Shown here: in pieces, positions 9,218 to 16,589 of the stretch
Layout of the letters: every line of letters begins with the position of its first letter
How positions within the stretch are numbered: the stretch's first letter is position 1
Assembly: GCF_002157835.1 (NCBI RefSeq)
Contig: NZ_CP020809.1
Location: 6,138,001-6,202,000 of the forward strand
DNA from: Mycobacterium dioxanotrophicus
GTDB taxonomy: Bacteria > Actinomycetota > Actinomycetes > Mycobacteriales > Mycobacteriaceae
Direction of reading: 5' to 3'
DNA length: 64,000 bases
Translations under genes and position numbers: made by a program
Notes under the pieces: model-generated
The model's database searches: none
Told to the model about the DNA's origin: nothing
Seen by the model: only the letters and a program-made list of their open reading frames with translations

Positions 9218-9944
9218 AGGCCCGGTCGATGGCGTCGAGCATGGCCCACAGCACGTCGCACTTGAAGGACAGCGCCGCCAGCGCGGCCGCCTGCGTGTCC
9301 GCGGTGACGCAGTGCTTTCGCACGATTTCGAGGCCGTGCTCGGAGTCGCGGGGAGCCTGGGTGATGCGGGCCCGGAAGTAGGCGAGTGCTTCGGGGTCGA
9401 TCCAGGTGTAATGGCGTTCGAATGCGGCGAGCCGCTCAGCCATCAGGTCAGGCGCGAACAGCTCGGTCAGTGAGGAGGCCACCGCCTCGACCCACGGCCG
9501 GGTCCGCGTGAACGTGACGTAGGCATCCACGGCGAACCGCACGCCGGGGAGCAGGTGTCGTTCGTCCTCGACTTCCTCCCGGGTCAGGTCGACGGCCTCG
9601 GCCAGACGCAGCCACGACTCGATCCCGCCAGATCCTTCGGTGGTGCCGTCGTGGTCGATGATGCGCTGGACCCAACGCCGCCGTACCTCGCGGTCAGGGC
9701 AGCTGCTGAGGATCGCCCCGTCCTTATGGGGAATGTTCGCCTGGTAGTAGAAGCGATTGGCCACCCAGCCCCTGATCTCCTCCGGGCTGGACTTGCCGTC
9801 GTTCATCCGGCGATGGAAGGGATGCTGATGGTGGTACTGCCCGACGTGCGCGCGAAGCGCTTCCTCGAACTCATCGGGCGCCAACGCCTCAGTCAGAGTC
9901 GCTCCACGCGGGGCCATCGTCGCCACTTGCGTGATCGGTGTCAT
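9204..9944 (-). CDS. pqqC: PqqC, pyrroloquinoline-quinone synthase
   Basis: A 246-residue all-helical, TenA-like oxidase that performs the last step of PQQ synthesis, a cofactor-free ring closure and eight-electron oxidation using O2. Conserved parts include HPFHRRMNDGKSSPEEI, WVANRFYYQANIPHKDGAIL and IIDHDGTTEGSGGIESWL. The ATG at 9944 is the fifth ATG in a row within a 26-bp tandem repeat array, and it overlaps the stop codon of the last micro-ORF (ATGA). The ribosome binding site GAGGAGCGAAG is inside the last repeat unit. Confidence 0.95.
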   Translation of the reverse strand: MTPITQVATMAPRGATLTEALAPDEFEEALRAHVGQYHHQHPFHRRMNDGKSSPEEIRGWVANRFYYQANIPHKDGAILSSCPDREVRRRWVQRIIDHDGTTEGSGGIESWLRLAEAVDLTREEVEDERHLLPGVRFAVDAYVTFTRTRPWVEAVASSLTELFAPDLMAERLAAFERHYTWIDPEALAYFRARITQAPRDSEHGLEIVRKHCVTADTQAAALAALSFKCDVLWAMLDAIDRAYGNG

Positions 9945-10060
9945 CTTCGCTCCTCACGTGCGCAGGTCATCTTCGCTCCTCACGTGCGCAGGTCATCTTC
10001 GCTCCTCACGTGCGCAGGTCATCTTCGCTCCTCACGTGCGCAGGTCATCTTCGCTCCTCA
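9941..10060 (-). repeat. 26-bp tandem repeat array forming coupled micro-ORFs between pqqB and pqqC
   Basis: Four full 26-bp units start at 9941, 9967, 9993 and 10019, and a partial 16-bp unit runs 10045-10060. They are identical base for base. On the coding (minus) strand each unit contains the Shine-Dalgarno GAGGAGCGAAG and an ATG. Reading from each ATG gives a complete ORF encoding MTCAREERR, whose TGA stop overlaps the next ATG as ATGA. Micro-ORFs run 10048-10019, 10022-9993, 9996-9967 and 9970-9941; the last overlaps the pqqC start. The pqqB stop (10060-10058) lies 9 bases before the first ATG. The design implies stop-restart coupling and a length-variable control of pqqC translation. 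Confidence 0.93.
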
Positions 10061-10960
10061 GATCTCCAGCTCCATCCCGTCCACGGCGACCTCCATGCCG
10101 TGCCGGGTGAGGATCCGCCGTTCCGGCGAATCCTCGAGCAGGATCGGGTTGGTGTTGTTGATGTGCAGATAGACCTTGCGGTCGACGGGCAGCGGCGACA
10201 GCAGCTCGAGGCTGCCGCCCGGACCGTCGATCGGTACATGTCCCATCTCGCGCGAGGTCTTGCCGGCGAGTCCCAGGCGGGGCATCTCGTCGTCGCGCCA
10301 GAAGCTCCCGTCGATCAGAAGACACGAGCAGTCGGTCAACTCCTCGAGGACCTCGGGGCTGAGTCGCTGTACGCACGGCAGGTAGATCAGGCTTTTGCCC
10401 CTGCGGGTGTCGGTGACGCGGTAGCCCACGACCCGGCCGTACTCCGATGCCCCGGGAAACCGCATGCGCTTGTCCGTCGGGACGTCGAACGCGCGGTACG
10501 TGAGCCCGTCGCCGAGCGCCACCTCGGCACCGGGCTGCACCCGCTGCCATTTGACCGGGCAGTACGCCGCCAGCGTCCGGAGCACTCCGGTTCCGGTGGT
10601 GAGGGTCTCGTGCACCGATTCGGTCGCATGCACCTCGAGACCACATCCCTCGCGCATCAGCAGCAGCCCGAGCGTGTGGTCGAGCTCGGCGTCGGTGAGG
10701 AGCACTGCCTGTAGTCGGACCACCCTGCCCTCGTCGGGATGCAGGTCAGGAAAGGACTCGATCTGGGACTGGATGTCCGGTGACGCGTTGAACAGGAACC
10801 ACTGCCGGCGGTCGACGCTCACCCCGATCGACGACTGTGAGCGTGGGACACAGGGTCGCGCGCCGGTCCGCACAGCGCGGCACGACGGGCAGGTGCAGTT
10901 CCACTGCGGAAAGCCTCCGCCGGCTGCTGACCCCAACACATGAACCCACACGATTGACAA
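10058..10960 (-). CDS. pqqB: PqqB, metallo-beta-lactamase-fold PQQ biosynthesis protein
   Basis: A 300-residue protein of the PqqB family. It starts MSIVWVHVLGSAAGGGFPQWNC with the CTCPSC pair that binds a structural zinc, and has the family's SIGVSVDRRQWFLFNASPD, VLLTDAELDHTLGLLLMREG and IDGSFWRDDEMP segments. PqqB has been shown to hydroxylate a tyrosine-derived PQQ intermediate. The gene is preceded by a strong hairpin that separates it from pqqA, and its stop lies at the first element of the 26-bp repeat array. Confidence 0.95.
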   Translation of the reverse strand: MSIVWVHVLGSAAGGGFPQWNCTCPSCRAVRTGARPCVPRSQSSIGVSVDRRQWFLFNASPDIQSQIESFPDLHPDEGRVVRLQAVLLTDAELDHTLGLLLMREGCGLEVHATESVHETLTTGTGVLRTLAAYCPVKWQRVQPGAEVALGDGLTYRAFDVPTDKRMRFPGASEYGRVVGYRVTDTRRGKSLIYLPCVQRLSPEVLEELTDCSCLLIDGSFWRDDEMPRLGLAGKTSREMGHVPIDGPGGSLELLSPLPVDRKVYLHINNTNPILLEDSPERRILTRHGMEVAVDGMELEI

Positions 10961-10979
10961 CTCACTCTGTTGTAGTGGC

Positions 10980-11017
10980 GACGGGGCGCCGGATCTCCTC
11001 AGACCCGGCGCCCCGTC
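10980..11017 (-). terminator. Hairpin between pqqA and pqqB (attenuator or mRNA-stability stem)
   Basis: A perfect 13-bp stem, GACGGGGCGCCGG (10980-10992) with CCGGCGCCCCGTC (11005-11017), encloses a 12-base loop. It lies 10 bases after the pqqA stop and 20 bases before the pqqB start. There is no T-run after it, so it is not a classic intrinsic terminator. It could act as a partial terminator or as a 3' barrier that raises pqqA mRNA over pqqB-E, which would suit a peptide substrate needed in excess. Confidence 0.65.
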
Positions 11018-11026
11018 GGGACACGA

Positions 11027-11146
11027 TCAGCGGCCTTCGTCCCAGATGGCCACGTATGCGGTGACCTCGGCGGACACTCGGACCTGCGTAGCCGTGGGAG
11101 ACTCCCACCTCGGCAGAGTGCTGTCAGAGATCTGTCGCTCCATCAT
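11027..11146 (-). CDS. pqqA: PqqA, PQQ precursor peptide
   Basis: A 39-residue ORF between the dehydrogenase and pqqB, short enough to be missed by gene finders. It reads MMERQISDSTLPRWES in its first part and SAEVTAYVAIWDEGR at its end. The Glu-Val-Thr-Ala-Tyr segment is the obligatory ExxxY whose Glu and Tyr side chains become PQQ. The start is ATG at 11146 or the adjacent ATG at 11143, with AGAGGAAG upstream. It is somewhat longer than the usual 23-31 residue PqqA. Its leader should be bound by PqqD, then processed by PqqE; no pqqF/pqqG protease gene is seen here. Confidence 0.92.
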   Translation of the reverse strand: MMERQISDSTLPRWESPTATQVRVSAEVTAYVAIWDEGR

Positions 11147-11194
11147 GTTGTCTTCCTCTCTGTTGTTCGATCGGGTTGGTGGAACAGATGTGAA

Positions 11195-12925
11195 TCAGCC
11201 GGGAAGCGCGAAGGCGATGAGCGCCGCGCCGTGGCCCTGGCCGGCCATCCCGGGGATGATGCCCTCGAGCCAGCCACCCCAGCCGACCGGCACAGCGATG
11301 TACTGCTTGCCGTCGACCGAGTAGGTCATGCAAGAGCTGTGGTGACCGCTACCGCACTGGAATTTCCACAGCTCATCGCCGGTGCGGGCGTCGAGCGCGA
11401 AGAACTCACCCGTCGGCGTACCGGAGAACACGAGGTTGCCGGCGGTGGACATAACCGACGCTGCCATGGGCATGTCGAGCCGCCAGCGCCACTTCTCCTC
11501 ACCGTGCGAGTCGAACGCGCTGACCGAGCCGGCCATGTTGTCGACGTCGACCTCGACGGCGGCACCCCAGTAGGGCATGCCTTCCTTGAACTCGCGACGA
11601 CGGCGGGTGGCAGTGGCACCCACGTCGGCCACCGGCACGTAGAACATGTCGGTGTCCGGGTTGTACGCAGCGTGCGTCCACTCCTTGGCACCGGCAGGGC
11701 CGGGGAAGAAGTGGCAGGGCTCGCCTTCCTTGTCCGGGTACTTGCGGGGGGTCACCTTGCCGTCGCGGGTGATGACGCCCCAGTCGATGCGGTCGACGAA
11801 CGGGGTGACGTGCTGCAGCTCACCATTGGTGCGGTCCAGCACGAACATGTACCCGTTCTTGTCGAAATGGGCGAGCAGCTTCTTGCCGTCCCGCTCGAAC
11901 AGGGTCATCTCCATCGTGGAGTCGTAGTCCCACAGGTCGTGGGGGGTGAACTGGTAGTGCCACTTGATCTCACCGGTGTCCACGTCCAGCGCGACAACGC
12001 TGTCGGTGTAGAGGTTGTCTCCCTCGCGGACCCCGCCGTCGAAGTCAGGTGCCGGGTTGCCGGTGCCCGCGTAGTAGAGGTTCAACTCCGGGTCGTAGGT
12101 TCCGGTGACCCAGTGGTTCGCGCCGCCGCGTTGCCAGGCCTCACCGTCGGCGGGCCAGGTTTCCGAGCCGGGCTCACCCGGCTTCGGGACGGTGTAGGTC
12201 CGCCACCGGTGCTCGCCGGTTTCCAGATCCCAGCAGTCGATGTGACCGCGGACGCCGAACTCGCCACCGGCGGAACCGGTGATGATCGTGTCCTTGATGA
12301 CCAGCGGGGCCAATGAAGCGCTCTCCCCCGCTCGCACGTCGCCGATGGTCTTCTGCCAAACCTTCTGACCGTTGGTGGCGTCGATCGCCAGCAGTTGGGC
12401 GTTCTGCGTCACCATGTAGACCTTGCCGTTCGCGACCGCGCAGCCGCGGTTGACGTTGGCGCAGCACAGCGACACGTCGAAGGGCACTGCATGCTTGTAG
12501 CGCCACAGCTGCTGACCCGTCGTCGCGTCGAGCGCCCAGAGCCAGCCGTCCCAGCCGGTGACGAACATGACGCCGTCGACGACTATCGGACAGGCTTCGA
12601 ACGCGTAGGTCGACGTGGCGGCGATGATGCCGGTCGTACTCGCCTGATGGATCCAGGCGACCTTCAGGTCCTTGACGTTCTCGACGTTGATCTGATCCAA
12701 CAGGCTGTGCCGCCAGCCGTCGTAGGCACCGTAGTAGGTGATCCAGTTGTGCGACTCGTTCCGCGCATCGAGGATGCGCTCGTAGTTGATGCCGCTGGTC
12801 ACATCCGGTGCACTGTGCGGCAGGTTGCTGAGCTTGCTGTGGTTGAAAGCCTCACCGGCGTCGATGTATCCGCCGCCGGCGTCACCGCCACCGCCTTGGG
12901 CGGGCGCTTCTGGGATAACCGTCAT
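11195..12925 (-). CDS. PQQ-dependent alcohol dehydrogenase with lanthanide-type metal site, no signal peptide
   Basis: A 576-residue eight-bladed quinoprotein propeller. Expected active-site residues are present: adjacent cysteines C154-C155 (SLCCANVNRG), metal ligands E222 (GGEFG), N290 (GTGNPAPDF), catalytic D333 and a second aspartate D335 (HDLWDYDS). The Asp two residues after the catalytic Asp is the signature of lanthanide-dependent XoxF/PedH-type enzymes; calcium MxaF has Ala there. Oddly, the N-terminus (MTVIPEAPAQ, then a glycine-rich run) has no Sec or Tat signal, and the cupredoxin-like gene ends 12 bases upstream so no extra leader fits; AAAGGAACC precedes the ATG. Substrate (methanol or another alcohol) and electron acceptor are unknown. 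Confidence 0.88.
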   Translation of the reverse strand: MTVIPEAPAQGGGGDAGGGYIDAGEAFNHSKLSNLPHSAPDVTSGINYERILDARNESHNWITYYGAYDGWRHSLLDQINVENVKDLKVAWIHQASTTGIIAATSTYAFEACPIVVDGVMFVTGWDGWLWALDATTGQQLWRYKHAVPFDVSLCCANVNRGCAVANGKVYMVTQNAQLLAIDATNGQKVWQKTIGDVRAGESASLAPLVIKDTIITGSAGGEFGVRGHIDCWDLETGEHRWRTYTVPKPGEPGSETWPADGEAWQRGGANHWVTGTYDPELNLYYAGTGNPAPDFDGGVREGDNLYTDSVVALDVDTGEIKWHYQFTPHDLWDYDSTMEMTLFERDGKKLLAHFDKNGYMFVLDRTNGELQHVTPFVDRIDWGVITRDGKVTPRKYPDKEGEPCHFFPGPAGAKEWTHAAYNPDTDMFYVPVADVGATATRRRREFKEGMPYWGAAVEVDVDNMAGSVSAFDSHGEEKWRWRLDMPMAASVMSTAGNLVFSGTPTGEFFALDARTGDELWKFQCGSGHHSSCMTYSVDGKQYIAVPVGWGGWLEGIIPGMAGQGHGAALIAFALPG

Positions 12926-12937
12926 TGTGGTTCCTTT

Positions 12938-13393
12938 CTACGGCCGCGGCTGGGCGGGCCGGTCGAGTTTGGCCTCCGGCGGCACGTCACCGGACACGAC
13001 GATGGCAGCGGTCAAACCCTTACCCTCGTCGTTGCCGGCGGGCGAGCCGTACCAGTAGTAGCCAGGGCCGTCCAATTCGAGCGTCGCCCGGCCCTTCGAG
13101 TGGTTCACCAGACCGATGAACTGCTTGTCGCCGTTGCTCGGCAACAGGCAGGCATGGGTGTTCTTGTCGTCGTTGATGATCGTCAGCTCGACGGTGCCGG
13201 CGTGCGGCAGGATGAGGATCGCCGGCTCGAATGCGAGCGCATCCTCCGGGATCCTGATGGTCGCTTCCATCGTGCCGTCGGCACGTTCGGTCGCTTTGGC
13301 GATGGAACCGGTCCCCAGTACGGAACCTATGGCTGCCTTGTTTTGTCCCTGGAGTTCTGCCAGGAGTGCATCTCGTTCCTGAACGGTCGTCAT
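12938..13393 (-). CDS. Cupredoxin-like small protein, first gene of the PQQ operon
   Basis: A 151-residue protein with a helical N-terminus (about 1-35) and a C-terminal beta-sandwich resembling cupredoxins: DALAFEPAILILPHAGTVEL, then INDDKNTHACLLPSN, then LDGPGYYWYGSPAG. A type I copper site normally needs His, Cys, His and Met; here H80 is present but the YYWYGSPAGNDEGKG loop lacks the Cys, His and Met. It therefore probably binds no blue copper. There is no signal peptide. The start at 13393 has a near-perfect AGGAGGTGAT. It ends 12 bases before the quinoprotein and probably works with it as subunit, chaperone or electron-transfer adaptor; that is inference. Confidence 0.7.
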   Translation of the reverse strand: MTTVQERDALLAELQGQNKAAIGSVLGTGSIAKATERADGTMEATIRIPEDALAFEPAILILPHAGTVELTIINDDKNTHACLLPSNGDKQFIGLVNHSKGRATLELDGPGYYWYGSPAGNDEGKGLTAAIVVSGDVPPEAKLDRPAQPRP

Positions 13394-14327
13394 TGGACAT
13401 CACCTCCTCATGAGTGAAACTTTGTGTGGGTTGTGTTGTTGTACGAAAAGGCGTTCATGACGTTTCTTCTTGACCCGGATCGGCGATTCGGTAATGCCCT
13501 GGACGCATTCAGTGATCGTTATCCGGAAACTCAACGTGCCTCAGCCCATATCTTCGGACCGTCGACAGTTGATAACCCGCCTGATCACCTACCTCTCATT
13601 GCGGAATGGCGTGGTTCGGTGCGCCCTTCGTTGCCGAAATGACCAATTCGAACCTTTAACGAGGTGAAGCGTAGGCCCGATTGAAACCCACGAATAGGCA
13701 CGACCGCTGGGCCGCCGCACGCTGCCGTTCACACGCCGCAAGGTGCCGTTCGCCGTGACGCCGATCACACCCCCGGGCCCGGCGCGGATGACCCACACCG
13801 CGTGGCTGGGCGTCGTTCACAATCGCTGCCGCGGAGCCCCAGAACGCCCCCGAAACGTCGACGAACGCCAGGTAGGCGATGCAATGGTTCGTTCCAGCAC
13901 CACGAAGACCACCGAGGCGAGGCGCGCCCACGGTGCAGTCACCAGCGGTGGGCGCCGGGAACCTCAGGCCAGCCGGCGGGCCGGCAGAGGCTGCCGTTCA
14001 CCCGCCACAACCGACCGCTCAGACCCCGGCCGTCACACTGTGGGGATCGAAGAAGTCGAGCCCCGAAATCAGATACCGCACCAAAAGCTCACGACAATTC
14101 CCGCTCCGCCAGGACTGGCGTTCGGCGCAGTAATTCTCCGATATCCGTAGGCGTATTGAGAAAGCGAAGAAAGTCCGCCGAGGGCACGCAAAGACGGCCA
14201 CGGAGATTGACACCACGATGTGCGGCGTCGTGATCGATTCGGTCGGCAAGCGCGCAAAATCGCATAACCGCCCGTCCGGCGGATACTGCCGTTCATGCGC
14301 GGCGCCGCGCCGCTTATGCGCCGGCCG
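13394..14327. other. Long intergenic region with three copies of a ~70-bp repeat
   Basis: About 930 bases between the PQQ operon promoter side and the katG 3' end hold no convincing gene. The right-most 80 bases next to 13393 must contain the operon promoter, but no clear -10/-35 pair stands out. Three related segments start near 13704, 13974 and 14270. They share CCGGCGGGCCGGC-like, then CTGCCGTTCACNCGCC (13720, 13991, 14287), then CCGGCCGTCACAC blocks. The third overlaps the katG stop region, so copy 2 looks partly like a decayed katG 3' end. Small ORFs here have poor coding character. Confidence 0.6.
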
Positions 14328-16562
14328 TCACATCGCGGGGTCGAAAAGGTCCAGGCTCATGACCTTGTCCCACGCCGCGACGAAGTTGCGGACGAACATC
14401 TCCTCGGCACCCTCACACGCGTAGGCCTCGGAGAGGGCACGCAGCTCGGAGTGGGCCCGGAAGACGAGGTCGGCCCGACTGGCGAGCCACGCGACCTCGC
14501 CGGTGTGCCGGTTGCGCCCCTCGTAGGACACCGGCGGTGCACCCTTGGGCGTCCTCGGTATCCACTCGATGTCCGTGTCCAGCAGGTTGACGAAGAAATC
14601 GGTGGTCAGCGAGCCCGGCGTTCGGGTGAACACGCCGACGGCGGCGTCGCGGTGGTTCGCACCGAGCACGCGCAGGCCGCCGATCAGCACTGTCATCTCG
14701 CGGGCGCTGAGGGTCAGCTGGCTCGCGCGTTCGATGAGCTGGTGCTCCGGGGGCAGCTCGTTGTTCATACCGACGTAGTTGCGGAACGCGTCCGCCTTGG
14801 GCTCGAGCGCGGCGAACCACTCTGGGTCGGTCCACTCCTGTGTCGCGTCGGTGCGTCCCGGCCGGAACGGGACTTCGATGTCGTGACCGGCAGCAGCGGC
14901 GGCGTGTTCGATCGCGGCGCAGCCACCGAGCACGATCAGATCGGCAAGCGAGATCCGCTTGTTCGCGCGCTGGGAGTCGTTGAACCGGTCGCGGATCTCC
15001 TCGAGCGTGGCCAACACGGCACCGAGCGTCTCGGGCTCGTTGACATGCCAGCTCCGCTGGGGTTCCAGTCGGATCCGCGCCCCGTTCGCACCGCCGCGTT
15101 TGTCGCTGTCGCGGAAGGTCGACGCAGAGGCCCACGCCGTGCGAACGAGTTGGGCGACCGAAAGGCCCGATTGCCGGATCTCGCCCTTGAGCGTGGCGAT
15201 GTCCTCGGCGTCGACGAGCTCGTGATCAACGTCAGGCACCGGGTCCTGCCAGATCAACCGCTCGGCGGGAACCAGCGCTCCCAGGTAGCGCTGAACGGGG
15301 CCCATGTCTATGTGCGTGAGCTTGAACCACGCCCGCGCGAAGGCGTCCTCGAGCTGGTCCGGGTGCTCCAGGAACCGCCGCGAGATCGACTCGTAGATGG
15401 GGTCCTCCTGCAGTGCAAGGTCCGTGGTGAGCATGACCGGGTGATGAGTCTTGCCCGGGTCGTAAGGGTCCGGCACGGTCCCCTCGCCCTGACCGTCACT
15501 GGGGATCCACTGCCACAGCCCCGCCGGGCTGAGCTCGACTTCCCACTCGTATTCGAACAGCGTCTCCAAGAACGTGTGGTCCCACGTGACCGGCGTACGC
15601 GTCCACATCCCTTCGAGCCCGCTGGTGATGGTGTCCGGGCCGTTACCGGTGCCGTACGTGTTCGCCCAGCCCAAGCCCTGAGCAGTGAGCGGCGCGGCCT
15701 CGGGTTCCGGGCCGAGGGCGGTGTCCGGCGCCGGCCCGTGCGTCTTTCCGAACGTATGACCTCCGGCGATCAGCGCCACCGTCTCCTCGTCGTTGAATCC
15801 CATCCGCTTGAAGGTCTGACGGATGTCCCGGGCGGCGAGCCGCGGATCGGGATTGGTGGCGGGGCCCTGGGGGTCGACGTAGATCAGTCCCATCTCGGTG
15901 GCCGCCAACGGTTCGTCGAGATGCCGGACACCGCTGTGCCGTTCGTCGGCCAGCCACTTGAATTCCGGTCCCCAGTACAAATCGTCGGGCTCCCAGGCGT
16001 CCTCCCGGCCGCCTGCGAACCCGAATGTCTTGAAACCCATCGACTCCAGCGCGCAGGTGCCCGCGAAGATCATCAGGTCCGACCAGGAGATCTTGCGTCC
16101 GTACTTCTTCTTCACCGGCCACAGGAGACGGCGCGCCTTGTCCAGGTTGCGGTTGTCGGGCCAACTGTCCAACGGCGCAAAGCGCTGCATCCCCCCGCTC
16201 GGGCCGCCGCGGCCGTCACCGACGCGGTAGGTGCCGGCGCAGTGCCACGCCATCCGCAGCACGAGCGGTCCGTAGTGACCGAAATCGGCCGGCCACCAAT
16301 CCTGCGAGGTCGTCAATACGTCGTCTACATCGCGGGCCAGCTCGTCGAGATCCAACGACAGGAACTCTTTGGCGTAGTCGAAGTCCTTGCCCCTCGGGCT
16401 GTCCGCGGTCTTCTGCCGCAACACCCCCAAATCGAGCCGCTGCGGCCACAAGTCGTTCGAACTGCCGCCCGCGGCAGGATTGCTCCGTTGCCGAGCCGCT
16501 GTCGCTTCGCTCAGGACCTTGTCATAGGTGCGATAGGCGTGAGTGTCGGGATTCTCTGGCAT
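14328..16562 (-). CDS. katG: Catalase-peroxidase KatG
   Basis: A 744-residue bifunctional haem enzyme that destroys H2O2. Distal pocket R103, W106 and H107 are in [13 protein letters not shown]. The crosslink Tyr lies in [11 protein letters not shown] and the crosslink Met in [24 protein letters not shown], which also carries the proximal His. The position equal to Ser315 of tuberculosis KatG is Ser (ITSGLE). It begins with [20 protein letters not shown], unlike the MPEQHPP or MSSD leaders of other mycobacterial KatGs. It sits between the quinoprotein operon and a GAF-LytTR regulator rather than directly after furA, which is unusual. Confidence 0.95.
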   Translation of the reverse strand: MPENPDTHAYRTYDKVLSEATAARQRSNPAAGGSSNDLWPQRLDLGVLRQKTADSPRGKDFDYAKEFLSLDLDELARDVDDVLTTSQDWWPADFGHYGPLVLRMAWHCAGTYRVGDGRGGPSGGMQRFAPLDSWPDNRNLDKARRLLWPVKKKYGRKISWSDLMIFAGTCALESMGFKTFGFAGGREDAWEPDDLYWGPEFKWLADERHSGVRHLDEPLAATEMGLIYVDPQGPATNPDPRLAARDIRQTFKRMGFNDEETVALIAGGHTFGKTHGPAPDTALGPEPEAAPLTAQGLGWANTYGTGNGPDTITSGLEGMWTRTPVTWDHTFLETLFEYEWEVELSPAGLWQWIPSDGQGEGTVPDPYDPGKTHHPVMLTTDLALQEDPIYESISRRFLEHPDQLEDAFARAWFKLTHIDMGPVQRYLGALVPAERLIWQDPVPDVDHELVDAEDIATLKGEIRQSGLSVAQLVRTAWASASTFRDSDKRGGANGARIRLEPQRSWHVNEPETLGAVLATLEEIRDRFNDSQRANKRISLADLIVLGGCAAIEHAAAAAGHDIEVPFRPGRTDATQEWTDPEWFAALEPKADAFRNYVGMNNELPPEHQLIERASQLTLSAREMTVLIGGLRVLGANHRDAAVGVFTRTPGSLTTDFFVNLLDTDIEWIPRTPKGAPPVSYEGRNRHTGEVAWLASRADLVFRAHSELRALSEAYACEGAEEMFVRNFVAAWDKVMSLDLFDPAM

Positions 16563-16589
16563 GGATTTCCTCCCGGGTGCCGCCGAGCT

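Noticed and set aside
9941..10060. CRISPR array
   Set aside because: The units are directly adjacent with no spacers, and no cas genes are present; the repeat is instead an in-register micro-ORF array.
13424..14296. Several small ORFs between the PQQ operon and katG
   Set aside because: All are short, arginine-rich, on both strands, without ribosome binding sites or recognisable motifs; the repeat structure there explains the sequence better.
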